This document shows positions 6,496 through 12,681 of a stretch of 12,681 nucleotides of DNA, piece by piece (the first letter of the stretch is position 1; every line of letters begins with the position of its first letter). The translations under genes were made by a program, and so were the position numbers. Origin of the DNA: Firmicutes bacterium UBA4981. GTDB taxonomy: Bacteria; Bacillota; SHA-98; UBA4971. The notes beneath the pieces are model-generated. The model was not told the origin of the DNA. It worked only from the letters and a program-made list of their open reading frames with translations, and ran no database searches. The DNA is taken from NCBI GenBank assembly GCA_002398515.1, contig DGZL01000165.1, positions 10,814 to 23,494 on the forward strand. Reading direction: 5' to 3'.

Positions 6496-7674
6496 ATGCG
6501 CGAGGTCGTAATCTTGAGTGGAGTGAGGACGGCAATAGGTACTTTTGGGGGAACGCTTCAGAGTGTGCCTGCTTCCGATCTGGGCGCAGTCGTCATTAAA
6601 GAAGCGGTGAGGAGAGCAGGGATAGCCTCTGACACTGTTGACGAGGTGATTATGGGGAATGTACTCCAAGCAGGCCAAGGCCAGAACCCGGCCAGACAGG
6701 CGTCGGTCAAAGCAAAGTTAGGCACGAACGTGCCTGCAATGACTGTGAACAAGGTATGCGGTTCCGGTCTCAAGGCTGTAGCGCTTGCTGCTCAAGCTAT
6801 CATATCCGGTGATGCGGATGTGGTAGTAGCAGGCGGTATGGAGAACATGAATTTAGCGCCACATATCCTTGACAAGGCAAGATACGGGTATCGCCTGGGT
6901 CATGGAGAGCTTGTGGATACCATGATAGCAGACGGTTTATGGTGCATCTTCAGTGATACGCATATGGGGATTACCGCTGAGAACCTCGGAGAACTGTACG
7001 ACATCAGCAGGGAGGAGCAAGATGAATTTGCCGCTTGGAGTCAGCAAAAGGCAGAAAAAGCCATAGCGGAGGGAAGATTTCAAGATGAGATAATCCAAGT
7101 GGAAATCCCTCAGAGAAAAGGCGATCCCATGGTGTTTTGCCGGGATGAACACGCGAGACCCGGCATTACCAGGGAGAAACTGGCTTCCCTACGGCCTGCT
7201 TTCAAGAAAAACGGGACTGTTACAGCAGGTAACGCCTCAGGCATCAATGACGGGGCAGCCGCCCTTGTCATAACATCAAAAGATAAGGCTTGCGAACTCG
7301 GGGTAAAGCCTATGGCAGTCATTAAGGCTTACGGATCTTCAGGCGTAGACCCTTCAGTGATGGGAATCGGGCCTGTCCCTGCTACGCGGAAAGCTTTGGC
7401 CAGGGCAGACCTGCGCCTGGATGACATAGACCTAATCGAGGCAAACGAGGCATTTGCCGTTCAGTCACTTGCAGTAGGGCGGGAGCTTGGCTGGAACCCG
7501 GATAAAGTCAACGTTAACGGAGGCGCCATTGCCCTCGGCCACCCGATTGGGGCAAGCGGGGCAAGGATCCTCGTTTCGTTATTACATGAAATGATTAAGC
7601 GAGGCGCAAACCTTGGCCTTGCCACCTTATGTATCGGAGGAGGTATGGGCCTCGCAGTCATAGTCGAAATATGA
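6496..7674 (+). CDS. thlA: Acetyl-CoA C-acetyltransferase (thiolase)
   Basis: A cytoplasmic thiolase that condenses two acetyl-CoA to acetoacetyl-CoA or cleaves the reverse, feeding butyrate, ketone or polyhydroxyalkanoate metabolism. At 392 residues it matches the family's length exactly. The nucleophile is Cys88 in VNKVCGSGLKA. The other catalytic parts are EANEAFAVQ, GHPIGASGAR with His349, and the proton-donor Cys379 in LCIGGGMG. The N-terminal opening REVVILSGVRTAIGTFGG is typical of the biosynthetic thiolases. AGGGAG (6481-6486) lies 9 bases before the ATG. No 3-hydroxybutyryl-CoA dehydrogenase or crotonase follows. Instead the gene ends 17 bases before the stop of a convergent gene, so the pathway direction cannot be told from context. 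The choice of symbol among thlA, atoB and phaA is nominal. Confidence 0.95.
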   Translation: MREVVILSGVRTAIGTFGGTLQSVPASDLGAVVIKEAVRRAGIASDTVDEVIMGNVLQAGQGQNPARQASVKAKLGTNVPAMTVNKVCGSGLKAVALAAQAIISGDADVVVAGGMENMNLAPHILDKARYGYRLGHGELVDTMIADGLWCIFSDTHMGITAENLGELYDISREEQDEFAAWSQQKAEKAIAEGRFQDEIIQVEIPQRKGDPMVFCRDEHARPGITREKLASLRPAFKKNGTVTAGNASGINDGAAALVITSKDKACELGVKPMAVIKAYGSSGVDPSVMGIGPVPATRKALARADLRLDDIDLIEANEAFAVQSLAVGRELGWNPDKVNVNGGAIALGHPIGASGARILVSLLHEMIKRGANLGLATLCIGGGMGLAVIVEI

Positions 7675-7691
7675 TACTGCGATACTCCCTC

Positions 7692-8582
7692 CTAGGGATG
7701 CGCAAGATCCATGTGGATTGCACTGATCATGCCATTGTCAGCTACCTGAAACGCTACAGGTATTGAAGGGAAAGCGTTGCCTTCCGCCTTCACAAGGACT
7801 TCCGCAATGTAGATGCCCCGATTGAGATTAAATGGCTTGAAGCGTGCGGTTATGACACGTTTATGTCCGGGTAAACATAGGGCAGGCGTCAGTTTTGCCA
7901 AAGAAGCCGGTTGTCCCAGATAGGATCTGATAACAGCCGTTCCTGACAGGTTGGTATGGATATTTCCTTGATTTTCACAAATTGCTGAGACTGTTATGGA
8001 TTTGTCTACAGGGTCTTGTGAAATAGAGACAGATTCGATGTTTGCCGAGGCGTAGATGGAATCTTGCTTTCTGCGGGATGTAATCGTAATGAGAGTAAGC
8101 ACTCCTACCTGGGCACTTGTAAAGAGCTCTCGGGATTGTGTTCCTTTTGCGGGTTTTCCCTGAAACACGATGATGGGGTACGCGCCCCCTGAGAAGGCGG
8201 GACTTACGTGAGCCCTGACCTTGATCCATCTTGATTCTCCCGGCATGAGTTTGAACTCAGCAGGCTCTAAGGTCAGGAAGACACCGTCTCTCAAGGTATC
8301 GCTCATGGGTTCTAAGAAGAGCGGTACTCCATTCTCATCATGGCCGCCCTCACTGATGAAACCCTGAAAATCCAGGGGAAGAGAGCCTGTATTTGATACC
8401 TTTACCGGTCCTATGAAATCTCCGTCACTGACTTCGGCCACAATGTAAGTGGGACTGACACGCATTGATACGTTCCTATGCGACGTAGCGTCCTGCATGG
8501 CCCGTGCAGAACAGGATAAGGCCGGAAGACCTATGAGGACTATGATTAGAGCAAGTACGCGAAATCCACGCCCTTCGGACAA
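7692..8582 (-). CDS. Secreted tandem Ig-like protein resembling a PapD-type chaperone
   Basis: This 296-residue exported protein opens MSEGRGFRVLALIIVLIGLPALSCSARA, a Sec signal peptide with a likely cut after SARA. The first domain (about 35-165) has MRVSPTYIVAEVSDGDF, then VKVSNTGSLPLDFQGF, LEPAEFKLMPGESRWIKVRA and GGAYPIIVFQG. This is the run seen in PapD-like chaperones and in the DUF916 Ig domain of WxL-associated proteins. The second domain (about 175-285) is another beta sandwich with VSAICENQGNIH and RGIYIAEVLVKAEG. Unlike DUF916 proteins it ends without a membrane anchor. The start is taken as TTG at 8582, because AGGAGG (8596-8591) is 8 bases upstream. The GTG at 8591 overlaps that site. 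It lies 31 bases after the companion gene, clearly in one operon. A fold-level call only: chaperone activity is inference. Confidence 0.65.
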   Translation of the reverse strand: MSEGRGFRVLALIIVLIGLPALSCSARAMQDATSHRNVSMRVSPTYIVAEVSDGDFIGPVKVSNTGSLPLDFQGFISEGGHDENGVPLFLEPMSDTLRDGVFLTLEPAEFKLMPGESRWIKVRAHVSPAFSGGAYPIIVFQGKPAKGTQSRELFTSAQVGVLTLITITSRRKQDSIYASANIESVSISQDPVDKSITVSAICENQGNIHTNLSGTAVIRSYLGQPASLAKLTPALCLPGHKRVITARFKPFNLNRGIYIAEVLVKAEGNAFPSIPVAFQVADNGMISAIHMDLAHP

Positions 8583-8590
8583 GTGAACCA

Positions 8591-8596
8591 CCTCCT
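8591..8596 (-). promoter_or_regulatory. Ribosome binding site choosing a TTG start
   Basis: On the minus strand AGGAGG runs 8596 to 8591, followed by 8 bases and the TTG at 8582-8580. The in-frame GTG at 8591-8589 shares its first base with the site and so cannot be used efficiently. This trims three residues from the longest reading frame. Confidence 0.75.
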
Positions 8597-8613
8597 GAAT
8601 TCCAGGGACATCT

Positions 8614-9177
8614 TCAGTAAGTTTGCACAGCTGTAAACGTCACTTCGATTCTGTAGAAGGTGTCAGGATCCAATAGCGGGGCATCGTTGTAAGTGATAAG
8701 CTGTCTAAAGAGAAGCCTTAGAGCTGTTCCGTACTGGTCTGTAGGAAGTTGATCCTGTACAACCGTGATGTCATCTCCCATAATTCTCGTGAAGTCCCCT
8801 TCTTCATTCAACTGCCACTCCAGTGGGAAGGAAAGGGTTTCAGAGGAGTATCCGTCTCCCGTCCACTTCGTCATGCGCCCGTCTATTGCGTCGCTTTTCA
8901 TCTTCAAGGTCCACTCTGTATTGGACCAGATCTTCACAACCTTCGTATCTGATATTACATAAGACTCGTCCAGGTTAGGGGTGGGCGCGACATTACCGAA
9001 CTCCAGCGACTCAGGGAATGACGCTTCGATGGTGGGCATTACCTTGCATGTTACAGGCATCATAGATGTACTACTGCTCGCCTGGGAAACGCCGTGACTT
9101 AGCAGGACAACTGACATGATAAGCAAGAACCCCAGTCTTCTTGACGCTCTTAAGAAACCTCCCGACACCGGTTTCAT
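8614..9177 (-). CDS. Small secreted beta-rich protein (pilin/WxL-like)
   Basis: A 187-residue protein whose N-terminal segment (MKPVSGGFLRASRRLGFLLIMSVVLLSHGVSQASS) is a long basic signal peptide, probably cut after VSQA. The mature part of about 153 residues is polar and strand-rich. It begins PVTCKVMPTIEASFPESLEFGNVAP, then WSNTEWTLKMKS, LSFPLEWQLNE, and ends FYRIEVTFTAVQTY. The FPESLEFGNV opening and the final alternating strand recall spore-coat-U/archaic pilin subunits. The EWTL motif recalls the first WxL signature, but the second WxL motif is absent. The mature part has a single cysteine, so no internal disulfide is possible. AAGGAGAT lies 9 bases before the ATG. It is the first gene of the cassette, with the Ig-like partner following. 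I cannot assign a function; a surface or spore-coat structural subunit is a guess from fold and pairing. Confidence 0.65.
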   Translation of the reverse strand: MKPVSGGFLRASRRLGFLLIMSVVLLSHGVSQASSSTSMMPVTCKVMPTIEASFPESLEFGNVAPTPNLDESYVISDTKVVKIWSNTEWTLKMKSDAIDGRMTKWTGDGYSSETLSFPLEWQLNEEGDFTRIMGDDITVVQDQLPTDQYGTALRLLFRQLITYNDAPLLDPDTFYRIEVTFTAVQTY

Positions 9178-9553
9178 TGTTATTTCATCTCCTTAAGTCA
9201 ACCGTCTTCAGGCTTAGTCTTGACTTTGACATTACCTGTAATTTATAGGAAAACTCGCCCAACTCCTTCCTACTTATGGATGATATTGACAAATGCTCTT
9301 TCGCTCCTAAGGTTGGATCCGGGTTGACTATGACGTTAAGCCTTATGTTGGGAGCGGTTTACACTGCGGAGATAAACTCGGAGGAGGCCGGCTTTGCGTC
9401 TTGGCGCAATGCATAGGACGGTAAATGACAGCATAGGGTAGTTCTGGGCGGGCACATCCGGGTAATGGATGCTCCCGGCGACCGACGTTTCTTGTCGCAA
9501 AAGCTTCTGCTATTCTCCATCGAGATAACGTCTCGTCAAATGCTGACATCAAA
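9178..9553. other. 376-base divergent intergenic region
   Basis: This region separates the minus-strand cassette from dacF and must hold both promoters. On the plus strand, TTGAC hexamers recur at 9220 (TTGACT), 9226 (TTGACA), 9286 (TTGACA) and 9324 (TTGACT). The first pairs with TATAGG (9244-9249) at 18 bases, a modest candidate promoter. On the minus strand TATAAA (9247-9242) is a plausible -10 without a good -35. A short frame, ATG 9276 to TAG 9416 (46 codons), has no ribosome binding site and is not called. I see no RNA gene or transposon remnant here. Confidence 0.5.
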
Positions 9554-10795
9554 GTGAAGGTGGCCTGTTTGGTTATCTCCGGAAGGAAGTTGCTCTTCAT
9601 TATTTTATGCATATGCGTTACCACGGCAGTTCCGGCGATCATGGGCCGAGCTTTGTTCTTACCTGCTACAGGCAGATTATATACCAGGGCAAGTCAATAT
9701 CCCGAGGTGGTCTATGTCCCGAACTACACTGAAGGGCCCTATGTGACGGCAAGGTCCGCTGTGTTAATTGAGGCGACAACCGGTACAGTGGTTTACGGGA
9801 AGAACGAGCGTATGCGCATGCATCCTGCCAGCACCACCAAAATAATGACCGCCCTCCTCGCCATAGAATTGGGTGACACCGAATCCACTGTCAAAGTCAG
9901 CGGAAAGGCAGCCGGCATCGGAGGATCATCGTTATGGCTTAGAAAGGGCCAGCAAATGAAATTGGGAGATCTTATCCGCGGAACTATGCTTAGATCAGGT
10001 AATGACGGTTGCGTCGCCATCGCTGAGCATATCGCAGGCAGTGAAAAAGACTTCGTCAGAATGATGAACCTGAAAGCCCGTAAGCTGGGTGCAATGAGCA
10101 CCAGATTCGCGAACCCACATGGGCTTACTGAACCAAACCATTACTCCACCGCGTTTGACCTAGCCCTCATGGCTCGATATGGGTTGAAATATCCATTATT
10201 TGCAGATATAGTAAGCACACGGGAAGCAGAGGTGACCTTGACCCAAGGAGAATCTGAGGAGAAGCGCAAGCTCGCCAACACTAACTGGTTACTTTGGTCA
10301 TTTGAAGGGGCAGACGGTGTAAAGACAGGAACTACCGCAGCTGCCGGCTACTGCCTCGTAGCTTCAGCTACCCGCAACGGGGTTCAATTCATATCAGTTG
10401 TTCTGGATTCAGATGCCAGATGGTCAGATTCTGCAAGACTTCTCAGCTATGGGTTTGACAGGTTCCACGTAATGACTTTCGCCGAGTCTGGCAGGACTCT
10501 TACAAAGATTCGAGTCGAAGGGGGAACGGAACCCGAGGTCGGTGTGATGTCCCAAGATGACATGAGGATTATTGTCCCGCGAGCTCTCTCCCATCTTATT
10601 GAGGAGAGAATCGTTCTTGACGAACCCCTCATTGCGCCTGTTGTCTTAGGTCAAACCATAGGTAGATTGGTAATTGTCTTTGACAAGGAGGAATTGGCCC
10701 GAATCGACTTGGTAGCGGAGACAAGCGTAGCTAAGTTAACGTTGCCTCGCCTAATAGTGAGGAAACTTGAGGATACTGTAAGAAGAAGGCAATAG
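9554..10795 (+). CDS. dacF: Serine-type D-Ala-D-Ala carboxypeptidase (PBP5/DacF family)
   Basis: A peptidase S11 enzyme that removes the terminal D-alanine from peptidoglycan stem peptides outside the membrane. All three active-site motifs are intact: S93-T-T-K96 (HPASTTKIMTA), S148-G-N150 (LRSGNDGCVAIAE) and K257-T-G259 (GADGVKTGTT). The catalytic domain is followed by a PBP5 C-terminal beta domain (about 295-395, ending ARIDLVAE and a basic tail). It lacks a strong terminal amphipathic anchor. The N-terminus (GRKLLFIILCICVTTAVPAIMGRA) is a signal peptide. The start is uncertain. GTG 9554 has no good ribosome site, whereas TTG 9569 is preceded by AAGGTGG with 5 bases between. At 413 residues or slightly fewer it has normal length. 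In spore-formers such enzymes also act on spore cortex, but no sporulation gene is adjacent. trxB follows after 32 bases. Confidence 0.92.
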   Translation: MKVACLVISGRKLLFIILCICVTTAVPAIMGRALFLPATGRLYTRASQYPEVVYVPNYTEGPYVTARSAVLIEATTGTVVYGKNERMRMHPASTTKIMTALLAIELGDTESTVKVSGKAAGIGGSSLWLRKGQQMKLGDLIRGTMLRSGNDGCVAIAEHIAGSEKDFVRMMNLKARKLGAMSTRFANPHGLTEPNHYSTAFDLALMARYGLKYPLFADIVSTREAEVTLTQGESEEKRKLANTNWLLWSFEGADGVKTGTTAAAGYCLVASATRNGVQFISVVLDSDARWSDSARLLSYGFDRFHVMTFAESGRTLTKIRVEGGTEPEVGVMSQDDMRIIVPRALSHLIEERIVLDEPLIAPVVLGQTIGRLVIVFDKEELARIDLVAETSVAKLTLPRLIVRKLEDTVRRRQ

Positions 10796-10813
10796 TATAT
10801 TCGGTATAATCGC

Positions 10814-10818
10814 GGAGG
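10814..10818 (+). promoter_or_regulatory. Ribosome binding site choosing a TTG start for trxB
   Basis: GGAGG is 9 bases from the TTG at 10828 but only 3 from the in-frame GTG at 10822, so TTG is preferred. The resulting protein begins MRLQEGKDKD, close to the FAD-binding strand. Confidence 0.7.
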
Positions 10819-10827
10819 TGAGTGACT

Positions 10828-11796
10828 TTGCGACTTCAAGAAGGTAAGGATAAGGACGTGGCAATTATCGGCGCCGGTCCTGCAGGACTTTCAGCTGCTC
10901 TTTATGCCGGACGCGCTAAACTGTCCACTGTAGTGATAGAACAAGGCGTATCCGGTGGACAAGCAGCCACCACACATTGGATAGAAAACTATCCCGGGTT
11001 TCCTGAAGGGATTTCCGGGCCGGAACTGATGCAGCGAATGGAAGAACAAGCACGTAAGTTTGACGCTGAATTCATCTACACCGCCGTAAGCAGTGTTTCT
11101 CGGGACGGCAAGGGACGTCTTTCAGTGGTTTCCGGCGAAGGAGAACTCACAGCAGGAGCGGTCATTGTCGCCACAGGGACACTTCCCGAGAGTCTGGGAG
11201 TTCCCGGTGAGGACAAGCTTAGAGGTGTGGGGGTATCCTACTGCGCTACTTGCGACGGACCGTTCTTCCGTCAGAAAGAAGTGCTGATAGTCGGGGGAGG
11301 AGACTCAGCCATAGTCGAAGCATTATTCCTTACGAAATTCGCGTCACGGGTCACTGTTGTTCACAGGCGAGGGGAGCTTAGAGCGACAAAAGTGCTCCAA
11401 GACGATGCTTTCAGCAACCCCAAGATTGAGTTTCGTTGGCATTCTGTGGTCAGTGAAGTTCTTGGAGAAAGCAAAGTCGAAGGTGTAGTGTTGAGGGATG
11501 TAAGAACAGGTGATACCAGGCTTGTAGAAGCTGACGGCATATTTGTGGCAATCGGTAGCCGTCCTGATACCCGATTCATAGAGACTATGGCAGAGACTGA
11601 CGAAAGAGGCTATGTCCTTACTGATGACCGAATGAGGACGTCGACCCCTGGATTATTCGCTGCCGGAGATGTCAGGGCAAAATCACTGAGGCAAGTTGTG
11701 ACTGCTGTTAATGACGGTGCTATAGCTGCTGTAGAGGCAGAAAAGCACCTGTCTGAAATCAGACGAGTGAATCCGGAACAAGGCGTTTCTATATAA
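10828..11796 (+). CDS. trxB: Thioredoxin reductase, NADPH-type
   Basis: A cytoplasmic FAD disulfide reductase that passes electrons from NADPH to thioredoxin. With the TTG start it has 322 residues, the normal low-molecular-weight size. The FAD-binding motif is VAIIGAGPAGLSAALYAGRA (11-30). The redox pair is C139-A-T-C142 in SYCATCDGPFF. The second dinucleotide fold is VGGGDSAIVEALFLTK (155-170), followed by HRR at 179-181 and then ELRA, the basic set that selects NADPH. The FAD-closing motif is TPGLFAAGDVR. It follows dacF by 32 bases, probably on the same transcript, although the two functions are unrelated. No thioredoxin gene is adjacent. Through thioredoxin it could supply electrons to the C-terminal cysteines of NrdJ, an inference from known biochemistry and not from linkage. 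Confidence 0.95.
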   Translation: MRLQEGKDKDVAIIGAGPAGLSAALYAGRAKLSTVVIEQGVSGGQAATTHWIENYPGFPEGISGPELMQRMEEQARKFDAEFIYTAVSSVSRDGKGRLSVVSGEGELTAGAVIVATGTLPESLGVPGEDKLRGVGVSYCATCDGPFFRQKEVLIVGGGDSAIVEALFLTKFASRVTVVHRRGELRATKVLQDDAFSNPKIEFRWHSVVSEVLGESKVEGVVLRDVRTGDTRLVEADGIFVAIGSRPDTRFIETMAETDERGYVLTDDRMRTSTPGLFAAGDVRAKSLRQVVTAVNDGAIAAVEAEKHLSEIRRVNPEQGVSI

Positions 11797-11832
11797 GAGG
11801 CACCTGTTAAGTGCGGGAATATAAAGAGAGCA

Positions 11833-11882
11833 AGAGCCGCCTGGCTGGCACTTCGGGGTAATACTGTGCCAGAAGCGGCTCT
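11833..11882 (+). terminator. Long bipartite inverted repeat after trxB
   Basis: AGAGCCGC (11833-11840) pairs with GCGGCTCT (11875-11882). Inside it, CTGGCAC (11845-11851) pairs with GTGCCAG (11866-11872). The two stems are separated by CTGG on one side and AA on the other, with a 14-base loop. It starts 36 bases after the trxB stop, the right place for a terminator. The downstream bases (CGCCGGGTTTAGGGTGGTCTTTT) have only a late T-run, so it is not a textbook intrinsic terminator. It may be a structured RNA element instead. Confidence 0.55.
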
Positions 11883-11975
11883 CGCCGGGTTTAGGGTGGT
11901 CTTTTAGCGTGGATATGTTGGAGGTAGAAAAAACCGCAAATACACATAAAGGGCGCGCGCCTCGGATTTAGGGTT

Positions 11976-11989
11976 TCAGGAGCTCCTGA
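11976..11989. repeat. 14-bp perfect palindrome
   Basis: TCAGGAGCTCCTGA is its own reverse complement with no central gap, so it suits a symmetric protein site better than an RNA hairpin. It lies just left of another stem-loop in the trxB-ATPase gap. Confidence 0.55.
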
Positions 11990-11995
11990 GTCGGT

Positions 11996-12040
11996 GTGGA
12001 GCAGGCCTCTTCTCCATAACAGAGGGGCTCATCTCTCCAC
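11996..12040 (+). repeat. Nested stem-loop
   Basis: GTGGAG (11996-12001) pairs with CTCCAC (12035-12040). Within it CCTCT (12006-12010) pairs with AGAGG (12021-12025) around a 10-base loop, giving a two-stem structure with internal loops. The TTCAG that follows does not resemble a terminator tail. Confidence 0.4.
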
Positions 12041-12052
12041 TTCAGTAATATA

Positions 12053-12077
12053 GAACGTAGTTTGTGAAAACTAGTTC
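12053..12077 (+). repeat. Stem-loop followed by T-rich DNA
   Basis: GAAC-G-TAGTTT (12053-12063) pairs with AAACTA-GTTC (12068-12077) around the loop GTGA, ten pairs with one bulged G. T-rich DNA follows 12 or more bases later (TTTAATAGATTTTGCTTTT), too far for a canonical intrinsic terminator. Confidence 0.45.
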
Positions 12078-12308
12078 CAAGACTTTAATAGATTTTGCTT
12101 TTAGGAGATGCGTGTGTACAGGCGTTGTCGGTCAATAAATTACAGGGATCCGTGGAAACCTACTTAGAAGGATTTTACTGGAGGATATGAGGAAGTTCTC
12201 GCGAATATAAAAGAGATTATGGAATCAGGTGGCATGCGTGCAGCCTCTGACTTCCTGAAATATTGCGCTATAGCGGCTCGCCTAAGGAGACCGTTTGGGT
12301 TCTTATTG

Positions 12309-12337
12309 TTGTTATAGTTCTGTTTTTGCTATATTAT
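12309..12337 (+). promoter_or_regulatory. Sigma-A-like promoter for the V-type ATPase operon
   Basis: TTGTTA (12309-12314) and TATTAT (12332-12337) are separated by exactly 17 bases. Each hexamer differs from consensus by one or two bases. The spacer and flanks are AT-rich, unlike the neighbouring coding DNA. Initiation near 12344 gives a leader of about 29 bases before the ribosome site and TTG start. Confidence 0.65.
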
Positions 12338-12372
12338 AGAGAGTAATTGTCTGTAGGCTGGGGGTGAGAGTT

Positions 12373-12681
12373 TTGGCATACGAAGTCCTCAGGCAGCTTC
12401 AGCAAACTGAATCTCATGCTGATGAAATTGTAAGGAAAGCAGAGGAGCGGGCCAGAGGCATCGTGCGAGACGCTCGCGCATCTGCACGAACTCTGATAGA
12501 GAATTCGAAGGCTGAGGCAGATGCTGAGGGGAAATCCGTGATTGATGCTGAAGACGCTAGAGCACAGGTTGAAGCTGCTGAGACGTTGAGACGAAGTAAT
12601 GATCTATGCCGTGGACTGCGTGACGCGGCACGAGCTAACATTCCTCGTGCTGCCGACTTAGTAGTGGAGAGGATAGTGACG
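12373..12681 (+). CDS. ntpF: V/A-type ATP synthase subunit G/H (peripheral stalk), 3' end outside window
   Basis: The first 103 residues are visible and the frame runs off the right edge. They begin MAYEVLRQLQQTESHADEIVRKAEERARGIVRDARASARTLIENSKAEADA. This is a charged alanine/glutamate/arginine-rich coiled coil of the kind seen in NtpF/AhaH, the peripheral-stalk subunit that pairs with subunit E. The protein is cytoplasmic and part of the stator. The TTG start at 12373 is preceded by GGGGGTGAG (12360-12368). A promoter lies just upstream, and this subunit is the first gene in known ntp operons (Enterococcus hirae order ntpF-I-K-E-C-G-A-B-D). The other ATPase genes are therefore expected to follow to the right. 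Coiled-coil proteins score easily against unrelated ones, but leader, start and position all agree. F-type b subunits are less likely because no membrane helix is present. Confidence 0.82.
   Translation, partial: MAYEVLRQLQQTESHADEIVRKAEERARGIVRDARASARTLIENSKAEADAEGKSVIDAEDARAQVEAAETLRRSNDLCRGLRDAARANIPRAADLVVERIVT

Larger units (their letters stand above)
11797..12372. other. 576-base structured gap before the V-type ATPase operon
   Basis: No convincing protein gene is present. The left half carries four inverted repeats, listed separately. TTTAGGGTGGT near 11889 resembles the core of a T-box, but the expected ACCGCG is replaced. There is no Stem I or aminoacyl-tRNA or amino-acid gene nearby, so a T-box is not called. 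In the right half a plus-strand frame is open from 12168 to 12314. It reads GYEEVLANIKEIMESGGMRAASDFLKY and onward, with ATG at 12219 and stop at 12315. It is preceded by a stop and lacks a good ribosome site. It may be a relic of a lost gene or chance; I do not recognise it. Confidence 0.5.

Noticed and set aside
7105..7135. GGCGATCCCATGG inside the thiolase gene as another insertion-sequence end block
   Set aside because: It encodes conserved residues (KGDPMVF) in frame and lacks the neighbouring TCAAATA block.
9343..9642. 99-codon minus-strand frame across the dacF start
   Set aside because: It overlaps the dacF signal peptide, has no ribosome site and its arginine/proline-rich product resembles no family; it is an antisense shadow plus intergenic chance.
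10805..10810. TATAAT just before trxB as a promoter -10 box
   Set aside because: A transcript starting 7 bases downstream would begin inside the ribosome binding site, and there is no -35 hexamer at 16-18 bases.
11885..11905. TTTAGGGTGGT as a T-box core
   Set aside because: The match breaks before ACCGCG, no Stem I or specifier loop can be drawn, and the downstream gene is an ATPase subunit, not a tRNA or amino-acid gene.

Overview
The window looks like a piece of chromosome from an anaerobic, spore-former-type Bacillota (Firmicutes). The grounds are the gene set: a VanW-family protein, an adenosylcobalamin-dependent (oxygen-independent) ribonucleotide reductase, a clostridial-type thiolase, a DacF-like D,D-carboxypeptidase and the first gene of a V/A-type ATPase operon. 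Strong AGGAGG-type ribosome binding sites and frequent GTG and TTG starts fit this. No species can be named from the sequence alone.

Layout. A VanW-family gene runs in from the left edge (1-765). It is followed by about 680 bases without an intact gene (766-1443). That stretch holds a decayed IS66-type tnpA on the minus strand, two related copies of what looks like the element's left end, and a short imperfect repeat. A MATE exporter (1447-2817) begins immediately beside the second left-end copy. Next is nrdJ (3056-5569), a class II ribonucleotide reductase with a TSCPD-like region and a cysteine-rich tail. A 37-bp near-perfect palindrome, overlapping a good sigma-A-like promoter, precedes a secreted LolA-like protein (5776-6450) and a thiolase (6496-7674).

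Facing these is a two-gene minus-strand cassette. It encodes a small secreted beta-rich protein (8614-9177) and a secreted tandem-Ig, PapD-chaperone-like protein (7692-8582). No usher or anchor gene lies next to them. After a 376-base divergent gap come dacF (9554-10795) and trxB (10828-11796), which are probably co-transcribed. The 576 bases after trxB hold several strong inverted repeats and possibly a degraded reading frame. They end in a sigma-A-like promoter for the first gene of a V-type ATPase operon (12373 to beyond the right edge).

How the genes fit together. Most are independent housekeeping functions: anaerobic dNTP synthesis, acetoacetyl-CoA metabolism, peptidoglycan trimming, thiol redox balance, ion-pumping ATPase and drug export. 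TrxB could, through thioredoxin, re-reduce the C-terminal cysteines of NrdJ. The least explained parts are the secreted minus-strand pair, the palindromic promoter at 5708-5753 and the structured gap at 11797-12372. I found no CRISPR array, tRNA, rRNA or recognisable riboswitch.
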